NCBI GenBank assembly: GCA_026545225.1 | Contig: CM048851.1 | Coordinates: 35,983,956-36,047,955, forward strand | Source of the DNA: Cornus controversa | Taxonomy: Eukaryota; Streptophyta; Magnoliopsida; Cornales; Cornaceae | DNA length: 64,000 bases | Direction: 5' to 3' | In this document: positions 36,490 to 47,115 of the stretch, piece by piece | Position numbering within the stretch: the stretch's first letter is position 1 | Layout of the letters: every line of letters begins with the position of its first letter | Notes under the pieces: generated by a model | The model's input: only the letters and a program-made list of their open reading frames with translations | Databases searched by the model: none | Told to the model about the DNA's origin: nothing | Translations under genes and position numbers: made by a program

Positions 36490-36527
36490 AGAACTACGCG
36501 TGCTCTGTTCATTCCACGCGTAGTTCT
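36490..36527. repeat. Perfect 13-bp-arm hairpin
   Basis: AGAACTACGCGTG at 36490-36502 and its exact complement CACGCGTAGTTCT at 36515-36527 surround a 12-base loop. Each arm holds ACGCGT. Function unknown; could be a transposon end or an RNA hairpin. Confidence 0.75.
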
Positions 36528-37138
36528 ATGGCGGTCACTAAGTACCATTGGGTGGTCAAACAATAGCGCTAACAATTTCCATTCTAATCATTAGTAATAG
36601 ATTAGTTTGATATTTATTTTAAATATAATAGTTTTGTAATCATGACTAAGATTTGGGCAGGGTGGAGCCGTCTTCTCACCCATAATGGCTATTGTGGAAA
36701 AATATCATCAAACTTTACTTACCAATAAATAATTATTTATAGGGTAAACATAGTTTACACTTTCAGGAGATTTGAAGTATTTTCGTGCGTTTATAATTTT
36801 GTTTAATTTTGTTACTAATATATTTTGAGATTTGTAGCGTATATCATATATACTCTTTTTTATTAAAAGTAGGTCATGTTAGACCAATTTTTGATAGTAA
36901 AAAGACCATGCTACCCTTTGACTTTTGACCTAACATTTTTGAATACTAAAATTACCTATTTAACCCTCCCTAATAGACCAAAATGTCCCAACAATGCCCT
37001 ATTATTACATACACACTATTATTACACTATATACAAATACATATATATAGGAGCACCACCACCGGCACCAACCGCCACCGCCACCGCCACCAACCACAAC
37101 CGCCACCACCACCATTTCGGATGATCTGATCTCGTGGA

Positions 37139-37387
37139 ATGACAGACATAGGACGTCTGGGAGATTTGGATCTGTCGATCAAGAATCGAACCAACGGTGA
37201 TGTAGACGCGAATCCATGGAGGTTATTGTGCATCGGCGAAGCAAATCAGTGGAATAAATTGCTGGATGGAGAGAAGCAGAAGCTAGAGTTCATCGACGAG
37301 GTATACGACGATGTATCAAAAATTGATGACGACAAGAATCGACTGAAGGGAGAGATTGCTCTTCGAAAAGTCTATGCTACCCGTTGA
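37139..37387 (+). CDS. Unrecognised coding-like segment, unit 1 (82 codons)
   Basis: The ATG frame MTDIGRLGDLDLSIKNRTNG continues through ANPWRLLCIGEANQWNKLL and DGEKQKLEFIDEVYDDVSK to a short non-conserved end. The second half is highly charged and could be a coiled coil. The same frame is kept in the two other units. I do not recognise a family. It may be a captured host-gene exon, or an element-borne peptide; expression is unknown. Confidence 0.35.
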   Translation: MTDIGRLGDLDLSIKNRTNGDVDANPWRLLCIGEANQWNKLLDGEKQKLEFIDEVYDDVSKIDDDKNRLKGEIALRKVYATR

Positions 37388-37582
37388 CTTTTGACCTAAC
37401 ATTTTTTAATACTAAAATTACCTATTTAACCCTGCCTAATGGACCAAAATGCCTCCAACTATGCCTTATTATTACATACCCACTGCTATTACATTATATA
37501 TAAATACATATATATAGAAGCACCACCACCTGCACCAACCACACCACCACCACCACCATTTCGGACGATCTGATCTCGCGGA

Positions 37583-37828
37583 GTGACGAACATAGGGCGA
37601 CTGGGAGATTTGGATCTGTCGATCAAGAATCAAACAAACGGTGACGTAGACGCGAATCCATGGAGGTTAACGTGCGTCTGCGAAGTAGATCGGTGGAAGA
37701 AACTGGACGGAGAGAAGCAGAAGCTAGAGTTCATCGATGAGGTATACGACGATGTATCAAAAATTGACGACGACAAGAATCGACTGAAGGGAGAGATTGC
37801 TCGTCGAAAAGTAGATGCTACCCTTTGA
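37583..37828 (+). CDS. Unrecognised coding-like segment, unit 2 (81 codons, no ATG)
   Basis: Same frame as unit 1, starting at a GTG where unit 1 has ATG (TNIGRLGDLDLSIKN..). It differs by substitutions such as R to Q and A to V and by loss of exactly one Leu codon, so the frame is preserved. It ends GEIARRKVDATL. Confidence 0.3.
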   Translation: MTNIGRLGDLDLSIKNQTNGDVDANPWRLTCVCEVDRWKKLDGEKQKLEFIDEVYDDVSKIDDDKNRLKGEIARRKVDATL

Positions 37829-38039
37829 CTTTTGACCTAACATTTTTGAATACTTAAATTACCTATTTAACCCTTCCTAATAAACCAAAATGCCACCAAC
37901 TATGCCTTATTATTACATATCCACTGTTATTACATTATATATAAATACATATATATAGGAGCACCACCACCAGCACCAACCACCACTGCCACCAACCACA
38001 CCACCACCACCACCATTTCGGATGATCTGATCTTGCGGA

Positions 38040-38252
38040 GTGACAGACATAGGACGGTTGGGAGATTTGGATATGTCGATCAAGAATCGAACCAGCGGTG
38101 ATGTAGACGCGAATCCATGGAGGTTAACGTGCGTCGGCGAAGCAGATCGATGGAAGAAACTACTGGATGGAAAGAAGCAAAAACTAGAGTTCGTCGACGA
38201 GGTATACGACGATGTTTCAAAAATTGACGACGACAAGAATCGACTGAAATGA
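38040..38252 (+). pseudogene. Unrecognised coding-like segment, unit 3 (shortened, no ATG)
   Basis: Third copy (TDIGRLGDLDMSIKNRTSG..), GTG in place of ATG, ending early at KNRLK where units 1 and 2 continue GEIA. The remaining sequence still matches them past the stop to about 38276. Its central motif EADRWKKLLDGKKQKLEF is the fullest version with unit 1. Confidence 0.3.
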
Positions 38253-38282
38253 GAGATTGTTCGTCGAAAAGTTGATGCGATC

Positions 38283-38860
38283 AGTAAAACTGGTTTGGGG
38301 TTTGGCTTGCGGTGGTGGCAGTGGTTATGGTTAATTAGTGGTGGTGGTTGTGGTTGGTGGCGGTGGTTTTGGCGTCAGTGTGTTTGACTTGTGTATGGTG
38401 GTTGCTGGTTTGATGTTTAGCTTGCAGCGGTGCCAGTGGCTGTGGTTAACTGGTGGTGGTGGTTATGATTGGTGGCGGTGCATGGTGGTTGGAGGAGAAA
38501 ATATGAAAGAGATAAGTGATGGTGGTAACTATGGTTAACTGGCGGTGGTAGTTGTGGTTGGTGGCAGTGGTGGTTGGAGGAGGAAATGTGAAATAGATAA
38601 GTGATGGTGGTGGCTATGGTTAACTGGTAATGGTAGTTGTAGTTGGTGGCAGTGGTGATGATGGTTATGGTTGGTGACGGTGGTGGTTGGAGAAGGAGAT
38701 GAGAAATAAATAAACGATAGTGGTGACTGTGGTGGTGGTGGTTGTGGTTATGGTTGTGGCTGGTGGTGGTGGTGGTTGGTTGGTGGCGACGATGGTTGTG
38801 GTTGTGGTTGTGGCTGGTGGCGGTAGTGGTTGGTGGCGGCTGAAGAAGGTAGAGAGAAAT
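38283..38860 (+). repeat. GGT/GGC-rich imperfect repeat in the Mutator-like element
   Basis: Repeated wording GGTGGTGG, TGGTTAACTGG and GATAAGTGATGGTGG, roughly 60-110 bp apart, with strong G-over-C skew on the plus strand. The open frames on both strands here are composed of Val/Gly/Trp or Thr/His/Pro and are products of the triplet bias. Confidence 0.8.
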
Positions 38861-39298
38861 AGTGGGCATACAATCATGAGAGCAATTTTGTCATTTTATA
38901 ATTCTAATATTTTTATATTAACATTCATTTAAATAATTAGGGGCAATTAGGATATTTCACTTATTAAAAAATTAAAAATTCTAATAGGGGGTGTTGGTAA
39001 CAAAATTGTAATCATCTAATAATACATTAAATCTCATGAAGTGTCAATGAAGTTTACCCTTATTTATATAACTTTTGATACAATTAATTAAAGATTTGTG
39101 ACCTCTCATACACACACAAAAAATTAATTAGTAAGAAATAGTGATGACATAGTATCACGTAATAATTAAATACTGTCACATAATGATATAACTCAATGTA
39201 TTTTTACTTATCGATTCTGTTTGTGGTTTAAGATTTTGAAATAAAACATAAAACATGTACATATTTTTTTATAACATTTTAAACTATATTCTCTGGAA

Positions 39299-40143
39299 TT
39301 TTTTATTGGGCAAATTACATTTTGACCCCCTAAGGTATGTCCATACTTCAACCTGACCCCCCTACGTTTGCAAATATTCATTTTCACCTCCTGTTAGTAG
39401 TTTTTAGTTTACTTTGGTCCACAACATGCTAAAATGACTAAACTACCCTACTTACATTCACTAAATTACATACACTATATTTTTCTGTATATGTATCGTT
39501 TCTCTCTCCACCATCTCCACCTCCACAACCACCACCATCCATGCCCACAACCACAACCACCACCATACCCAAATACCACAATCTGAAACCACCGTCCCCA
39601 CCTCCACAACCACCACTGTCATCGATACCCATAACCACAGCCACCACCATGCCCAAATACCACAATCTGAAACCATCGTCCCCACCTCCACAACCACCAC
39701 CGCCATTGATACCCACAACCACAGCCACCACCATGCCCAAATACCACAATCTGAAACCACCGTCCCCACCTCTACAACCACCACTACCATCCATACTCAT
39801 AACCACAACCACCACCATGCCCACACCACAACCACCACCAATCAAACCCAAGAAACATTCATCAAAACTCCATTATCACTAACCGATTGCGTCACGCTCG
39901 AGTCCACCACCGTCGATTACGGGGATGGTGGTGGTTATCAGATTACATACTTGAAATCAATGAAGGGTAGTTTGGACATTTTTTGTTACTGTTTGCCAAT
40001 TTGACCATTGACAATGACTTTAGAGACTAAAGTGATATATAATTTTAAACCTCAGGGAAAAAGTTGAAACGCAAACGTGGGGGAGTTAGATTGAAGTATG
40101 AACATATCTTAAGGGGTCAAAATATAATTTGCCCTTTTTTATT
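39299..40143. mobile_element. Non-autonomous Mutator-like element, 0.83 kb, with 9-bp target duplication
   Basis: The body 39308-40134 has terminal inverted repeats of about 62 bp beginning GGGCAAATTACATTTTGACC on the left and GGGCAAATTATATTTTGACC on the right, about 87% alike; nearly all differences are C/T or G/A. Perfect TTTTTTATT flanks it (39299-39307, 40135-40143). No transposase. The interior holds an 84-bp tandem repeat and CCA-rich sequence. Confidence 0.88.
39560..39812 (+). repeat. 84-bp tandem repeat, open as a 28-residue Pro/Thr-rich repeat
   Basis: Three copies with AAATACCACAATCTGAAACC at 39571, 39655 and 39739. The period of 84 bp is a whole number of codons and the plus-strand frame reads PKYHNLKPPSPPPQPP then a short I/T/A stretch, repeated. 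It resembles extensin-like composition but has no signal peptide and no Ser-Pro4 motif, so a gene is not claimed. Confidence 0.75.
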
Positions 40144-40986
40144 ATACTATAACTGTATTCATTGAATATCAATACTCTATACCATACATTTTGAAAAAGT
40201 GATTTGATTAATGGAATTTGGTACTATAATTGTGAGATCATGATATTGATATCAATATTTCTATGTGAAATAGAAAGCTATGTTAGAAAAAAAAACAATT
40301 AGAAACCTACGTCGACAAGACAAGCCATATTAATACTATGGACAAAAAGGCAGTCCTCGAATTCACACTAAAGTAGATCAATTTTACTCTTTAATCAACG
40401 GTTTAATGGAATCTAATATTTATAAACACAAATATTAATTTTTTGAAATTTGTAATTAATTAGTATATAAAAATACTTTATGAACCTTGGTTCCTAATTT
40501 AATTAAATAATATATTTATAAAAAAAAATTAAAGAATCACTCTGTAGCCACTGTAATCTTATTTATTTGTTGGATAACACTAGTGTAAATATCTTAAAAC
40601 TAAAAGTTGAATTAAAAAAATAAGACATTAGTACATAAAAAAATTAATTACTAAGATTGGTATTCACCAATAAGTAGAAGGAATGTAGTCACTTCTCCAA
40701 CACTATCTGTAATTTTATTACCACAGTGAACGTGTGTGTATATATATATATATATTATAAATAAGAATGATATAGCAAAATGGTTGATCCAACGGTTAAA
40801 AATTGTTCAAAAAAAAATTTTGCGATTCAAAATATTTTTTATTATTTACGGTATAAAACACTCACGATTGCGCGTGCATAGTATTGTCGTAAACATTGAA
40901 GATACACTTATATATATACACACATGTGTGTATAGTGGAACATTCACGTGGATGTTGGAAAATGATCCAACGCTCCAAATCTGACT

Positions 40987-41290
40987 CTACTCTAGAATCG
41001 AGTGGCATGCGGAGCAGGGAATGGAGGATAGCACCTTCTTCGAGACTTCGGAACTTAAACTCGCCGTAATTTCATCTTCTCGATCAACACACAATTCCTT
41101 GCACAGTTTCATAAACTCGATGCTTCTTCTTCGTTCCACCACCGTCACATCACATGACACGTGGCTGATATTCACCCCCACCTCATTGGGTCCCATCACA
41201 AATAAACATTTTATACAAAGTCCAGCGAATGGTTTTGCCCTCAATTTCACTCTCCATGCAACCTTCAAAAATAGGAACTAATTATATAAG
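40987..41290 (-). pseudogene. Coding-like island of unknown origin (possible gene fragment)
   Basis: A minus-strand frame (no start ATG at its head) reads KVAWRVKLRAKPFAGLCIKC, then ..VERRRSIEFMKLCKELCVDR and EDEITASLSSEVSKK to a stop near 40987. Base composition is far less AT-rich than the flanks, and a frame on the plus strand is open as well (41021-41281). I do not recognise a family. It may be a leftover exon or a captured gene piece. Confidence 0.3.
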
Positions 41291-43810
41291 TCTGCATTAT
41301 TGCCTATTGCGACTTCACTAATATGTCCGGACACTTTATTTTTATTATTTTTTAAATTTAAATTATAAGAGTGATCATATGTTATACAATATTTAATTTT
41401 TATACTTTTAATATTCAAATCAGGACTGCATCATTGTTGTTCCAAATAATTTGTGATTGATTTTATTTTTGCTTTAGGTTAACATTAGAATAATTCATTT
41501 ATTGCCAATCAGGTACTGTAATTTAGACATTTTTTAATTAAAACTTATTATTCGTGTCCCTACCCTAAATAACTCAAAGAATTTAAAATTTAAAATATTA
41601 TCTTTTACTCACCAAATGTGTAATTTATTTTTTATGCGTTTTATTTATAAAACAACATGAATTAAATATTAGAAACATACCATCAATTTGTGAACAAACA
41701 AAACAAAAAGGAGGGGGAATAAAAAGCAAAGGAAGAAAAATATCATATTAATATTTTTTATATATTTTGGTGCAAAGGCTTATTAGCTGAATTAAGACAA
41801 TTACAATTAAAAAAGGATTTCATAGAGTCACGTTTTTTTCTTTTCATTTTTTAATTTCTAAAAGTTCCCTTCTAAAATCAAAAAGCTTTCATTGGTTTCC
41901 TTAAAAAATTATATATCATAATTCTTATTTTAGTAAATTAAACTTTTATTTTATTTTAAATACAATTAAATTTTTTTTCAAATGAGTTTTATTCATTAAT
42001 ATAATGCTTGTTTTCAACTCAAATACTTTTGAATATTTCTCTAAGTAATCTATTATCAACAACTTATTTCCAACTTATCTAATCACGTAACTTTTATTAT
42101 GCTAATCATATACATTTGATAAATACTCTTTAAATCATTATATTGAATCCTAAACTTTTTTACTTCTAAAATAAATATTGATAAATTGATTTAATAAGAA
42201 GATATAATATTTTAAAAACCAACTCGAACAATATAGTCTGAAGAATAAAGTAGAACCAAAAAAAAATATCACATTACTATGGAAATTAGGGTTGAATGAT
42301 TCATAAATTTCTGAAATCTCTTTAATACTACTTGTCTTGATAATCTCAACGACTTCCTCTAGTTCAGACATTGAGGTGAGAGAGAAGAAGTATTTTCACG
42401 CAAAACAATGAAATAGAATGTGAGAGAAGTTGCACTTCGGAGTCAAAAATTATTACCTTATGAAATAAGGGCAATTAGAGTATTAAAAATATAAGAATCA
42501 AATATCGTATAGTAGTTTATAATCTTTTTTTTTTTTTAAAATGAGAGTGAAATCCAAAAAAATATTAAAATATTAGTGGAGCGTCAATAGCAGCTCTCTT
42601 GTATAATTGACTAAAAATAATCAATATATATATATTAATGGTCAATTTTTTCTTTTTCTGAAAATCTTTTAAGATATCATTTAGGCTATGCTGGGTGGTT
42701 TGGTCCATGAAAAAAAAATTCTCCAATTTCATTAATTCTAATTTTAATACTTTAATTTTATGCTATCAAACATAATATTAATAAATAACTAAATAAAATA
42801 ACTCAAAGTCAAAAAGTAACAATAAAGTGGGACCAATAAACCTGCAATGTGATGGTGGAGGGACCTGGGTTTATAGAAAATCATGATCATATGTGGTGGG
42901 GACATTTGACTTGAGATGATAAGTTGGTGACCATAATACACAAAAAAAGAGAGATAAAGTTGATATATTAATTAACCTGGAGAGCCAATTCAATTATTCT
43001 CAAGGCCTTAATAATTTTGTTTTATATATATATATATATATATATAGTCCAGTCCAGTGTGCTCGATCTCATCATAATGAATTATAGGTCAATTGAGTCC
43101 CACCATTGCCTTCAAAAGTAATGATACTAATCCAATCATATCGTTATGGGTCATACCAAATTTACTAGCCCACAATTGGGCACCTTTGACTTGATGGTCT
43201 TCAAATATATGCTTGTCTTTATTATTTCTCTTCTGAAATTAAAAAAAATAAATGCTTTAAAATAAATGTTCTATAATGGTTTTTTTACCACGACAATGTG
43301 AATGACGGAAGTCAATTAAATAAATCAGATAGAACAAAAAAACCTATTAAACACGGAGTGTTGTGCACTTTCACTACTTCAACGATATGAGTTACGAGCT
43401 TCTTTCTATTGTAAAAGATGAGTAAAGTACCATGAAATGATATATCTTTCGAATTCAATTATTTTTGAATGAATTTATGTGAGTGAGGTGTGACATTATC
43501 TTGATGACGTTATAGTTATGTCATTTCCTACTCACAAAAATTCATTCCTCATTAATATAACAGTCAAATTATCTCTTTGTTGTTACTAATATAAAAACTA
43601 TTTGATTTGTTTTATTTATTTATTTTGTGTGTTTTAATATATTGCAAAACAAGTGTCATAATTAGTTCATTATTTAGTAAATAAAATCACAATAATAAAT
43701 TTAGAGTAATTTTTTCACAAGAGTGTTTTTTTATTTTGAATTCGTGTCTTTAATCATTTTATCAATAGTACACTACTAAGAGTCTATTGATCACACATAA
43801 AAGTATCTTT

Positions 43811-43813
<3 letters not shown>

Positions 43814-43865
<52 letters not shown>
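43814..43865. repeat. (AT)n-(T)n compound microsatellite
   Basis: About 17 AT units followed directly by a T run of about 18. Confidence 0.95.
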
Positions 43866-43867
<2 letters not shown>

Positions 43868-46786
43868 GGAAGCTGATATTAACACTCTACTAATATCTCT
43901 AAGCGTTCTATTTTCATCTTTTCTTAAAATAAAATTACAAAAGACCTTGCACCCTACAAGATTTGATTCTTATATGTTTAATACCATAATAACCCTTATC
44001 TATTAATGTTAAGATTGTTAGTGCCAAATGCAACTTTTCTCTCATGATCCCTCCCCTTCATGGCGCCAAAATACAACTTCTCTCTAACCTTCTATCTCCC
44101 CTCTTTGCCCTTTTTTTTTTTCTTTTGTTATACTTTCTTTTTCATAATATCTTTTTTGTGTTGGTTTTAAAATATTATTTCTTCTTGTTGAATCAATCTA
44201 TCAATATTTATTATATAACTGAATTTTATATGCCACGTTAAGAATAATAGAAGCTGTAGATTAAAGTGGAGGAAGCGGATATCATTAAATAGAAATCGAA
44301 GAGTGTATGATTCAATATAATAATTTGAGAGAGTATCGATAAAATGTATTATAAAAATTATGTAATTATATTTAAAAGACTTAAGAAAGATCGTCAATCA
44401 AATGTATCCGATGAGAATAATAAAAGTTATGTGATTAGACTAAAAAGTATTATAGGTGGAATCAAACTTTATATCAATGAATAAACCTATTTTACTATAG
44501 GAAAAATATTTAATTAAATTAAAAATAAAAAGGAGAGCTTAGTTGTATTTAAAAATCAAAAGAAAGTTTAGTTTTACCTGCCAGACACTCTAGAGTTCAC
44601 AAATACACTTTAAATTAACATTGCAATACACGAAAAGCACAACATATTACCTCCTCTTACAATGCTAGATTAATAATTCAACACATTTATATGTAATTAT
44701 TATTCATTATCAACTTAAAAGCGTTGCACCACCATACGCGGTGGCTCTGGTGAATATATATGGTAAAATTTTATCATTCTTTATTTTATTATTAAAGCAA
44801 CAGTATGTCCATGAGCGATTAGGAAACAAACAAATCATTGAGATTATTACAGATCGAGACAATGACACTTCATTAAGGTGACAACAAAAGCATTAATAAG
44901 GAATTTATGTATATGTGTATATATAGATATCAATATCATATATGATAGGTGGGGACCAGAAATGATAATTGGAAGTGATAGGAGCCAAAAGGAAAAACAT
45001 TGGAGCAGCTGCTGAGTATATACAGGTGGTAGGGATAAAAGGGGACATGTTCTTCTGTATCATCTGATGAGAGAACTCCATTTTGTCTCCACTGCCACCA
45101 TATATAACCATTTTTATTCTATATTCATTCTTCATCTTTGTCTTCTCTTTTGTAAATGTGGCCCGAGATTTGAGGCACCTTTAAGGGCTTTTCATCCTTC
45201 AATAACAGGTTAAAACTTAAGTACGCCACCGCCGCGGCCACCGACCGCCACCGCCATTCTATTCTGAGATCGATTCAGTACTTGTTTATCTTTTCAGTTT
45301 TTATTTTGTAACAAGTCGCAAATCAAGCTAAAGAAGTAAATCTGATCTCATACTCCATTACTGTCATTATTTTTTAAATCAAGTTGAAGAGACTTGTAGG
45401 TAGTGTCCGAACTAAACAAATAACAACACGTCAAATACGTATATATATTTTTCTTTATCTCGACACTTGTGATGGTAATGTGTTGCTATTGGTCGAAACA
45501 AATGAGTTCGGAAGTACTTAATAAATTTTTATAAAAATAACTTACGAAATAGGTCTCATAATTATGTTAGGTGATTTTTTATTATATTTTATTTTATAAT
45601 AACCATGGTAATTGTCTCCTTGTGATTATTATGGATGACAAGATTTATAATGATTAAGGATGTAATATTTTTCTACTATTTTTTTATTTTATTTTATTTA
45701 TGAAGGTTACTAAGTTAATAACAGAAACAACCACCATAGATCACCATGATAGTATGCCTCCTATGTATCAAATGAAGTTTTAAATGAGTTTCACAATCCC
45801 ATGCCCCATTGAGCATTTGCTATAACAGACTTCAATGAAAATAAAAGGGAAAAGAGAAAATAAAGGGAGGCATTTTCATGTTTGGTTTGCTACTAGAATA
45901 GCAAAGAATGGATAAGGAGTTATTCCTCAAAATCTTTGCTTTGATGTTGTCTCAAAATGAAAAGATTTGGAGATGAACAACAATTAAAAGTGAAACTTTC
46001 ATAATATCAAAAATAACTTTAACATTTAATTAAGAATAAAATTTAAAAGACATTTAGTTAAAAGGGTATGATAGAAAATTATTTTAAATAGTTTCTTGTT
46101 TCTCTCTTTTACCTTTTCTAAAAAACAATGTTTTCATTTCTTCTTTTTTACTTTCTAATTTATCCAAATATTAATTCAAGTTGTTACCGTTTTTACTTTT
46201 CTTTCATTAACTAATGTTAGATTATATATTTTCAATTATATCTGCCATTAGATTATATATATTTTTTTCTAAATCACATAGGTTTTTGACATTTTCTTCT
46301 AAATCATCTAAGACTAGAATTTCTTGTTTCCTAAATGTATTTAGCCTCTAAAATTATACACCTATAAATAGACCTTTACAAAAACTACCAGAAATATTGT
46401 ATAGAAATAATGAGAATATTATCATTTTTTCCTCCTGATTATTCAAACGAAGCCTCATTATTTGTAATAGAACTCTCTTCATTTATACAAATACACAACT
46501 TACTCAAGTACCGGGTTTAAAATAAAATAAAATAAATAAAAGTCTATCATCATAGTGCCAAAAAAAAAAAAAAAATTCAACTATTTAAGGTTGGCCACAA
46601 CTCACAAGGATCCTCTCTCTCAGTAGTATTTTCTTTTCTTTTGAAAGTAATTCATTCAAATTGAGTAATGTACAACTATTTTGTAATTCTAAATGATCTT
46701 TAGACCTGTTAACTTTTCTCTCAAAATCCTACAAAATGTTGGATAAGAAAAAATTGTTGATTAATTATCAAACAAATAATAATACT

Positions 46787-46905
46787 GTCTACTCATTGGT
46801 GAGTAGAAACCTCCTCTTCACCACTGATTCATGTCACATCAGTGATGAAGAGGGGGGTTTCACATCAGTGGTGAAGAGAATGTTTCCACTCACCGATGAG
46901 TAGAC
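46787..46905. repeat. Foldback element with nested inverted repeats
   Basis: Outer arms GTCTACTCATTGGTGAGT.. (from 46787) and the complement of ..CACCGATGAGTAGAC (to 46905) agree at about 22 of 24 positions. Inside, CCTCTTCACCACTGAT pairs with ATCAGTGATGAAGAGG. It has the structure of a foldback MITE; no clear target duplication was found. Confidence 0.7.
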
Positions 46906-46931
46906 AAGTTTTGTCCTCGAAGAAAACTAAC

Positions 46932-47053
46932 TTATTGTAACCACTCACCAAATTAGAATTTCTTTCCTTCATATCTCCCAAATAAAAAATGGTTATTGTA
47001 ACCACTCACCAAATTAAAATTTCTTTCTTTCATATCTCCCACATAAAAAATGA
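46932..47053 (+). repeat. 61-bp tandem duplication
   Basis: TTATTGTAACCACTCACCAA starts at 46932 and 46993; the copies also share TTTCTTTC/TTTCTTTCC, CATATCTCCCA and ATAAAAAATG. Non-coding. Confidence 0.85.
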
Positions 47054-47069
47054 TTGTGTAGCCGAAAAT

Positions 47070-47115
47070 CGAACAAGACACAAAACTTGAGCGCTCACAT
47101 TTCGTGTCTTGTTCG
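47070..47115. repeat. Hairpin with 16-bp arms
   Basis: CGAACAAGACACAAAA (47070-47085) faces TTTCGTGTCTTGTTCG (47100-47115) with one mismatch and a 14-base loop, followed by GTTCGGTTCGGT. Could be a MITE remnant. Confidence 0.65.

Larger units (their letters stand above)
32861..36732. other. Gene-poor AT-rich region upstream of ARF5
   Basis: No gene recognised. Contents: AT-rich sequence, short AT runs (about 34650), a CCA/CCG-rich tract at 35745-36040 and a perfect hairpin at 36490-36527. Small ORFs at 33998-34180 and 34462-34749 look random. Confidence 0.55.
36910..38276 (+). repeat. Three tandem ~450-bp units inside the Mutator-like element
   Basis: Units start at 36910, 37376 and 37817, each at GCTACC followed by TTGACTTTTGACCTAACATT (periods 466 and 441 bp). 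Each has an AT-rich part with a TATA-like TACATATATATAG, then a CCACCA-rich part, then a coding-like segment. Confidence 0.85.
36733..39068. mobile_element. Non-autonomous Mutator-like element, 2.3 kb, with 9-bp target duplication
   Basis: The body 36742-39059 begins GGGTAAACATAGTTTACACT and ends, read inward on the other strand, GGGTAAACTTCATTGACACT; the inverted repeats are about 75 bp long and roughly 75% alike. Perfect TTATTTATA flanks both ends (36733-36741, 39060-39068). Long terminal inverted repeats plus a 9-bp duplication is the Mutator superfamily hallmark. No transposase is present. The interior holds three tandem 440-466 bp units with a conserved coding-like segment, then a GGT-rich stretch (38283-38860). 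It could be a Pack-MULE carrying host sequence, but the source gene is not recognised. The fairly diverged ends suggest it is older than the neighbour at 39308. Confidence 0.85.
40144..46783. other. Gene-poor AT-rich intergenic region
   Basis: No gene recognised. Contains a coding-like island at 40987-41290, AT microsatellites (43023-43046, 43814-43865), poly-A/T runs and a small GC-rich CCGCCA patch (45221-45256). Small ORFs such as 42150-42371, 44044-44241, 44167-44397 and 44905-45135 have AT-driven composition and no motif. Confidence 0.55.

Noticed and set aside
38338-38932. Several plus- and minus-strand ORFs full of Val/Gly/Trp or Thr/His/Pro
   Set aside because: They are products of the GGT/CCA triplet bias; all frames are open together and no domain or signal peptide is present.
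39438-39851. 137-codon Gly/Trp/Val-rich minus-strand ORF
   Set aside because: It is the complement of the 84-bp CCA-rich repeat inside the Mutator-like element; composition alone explains it.
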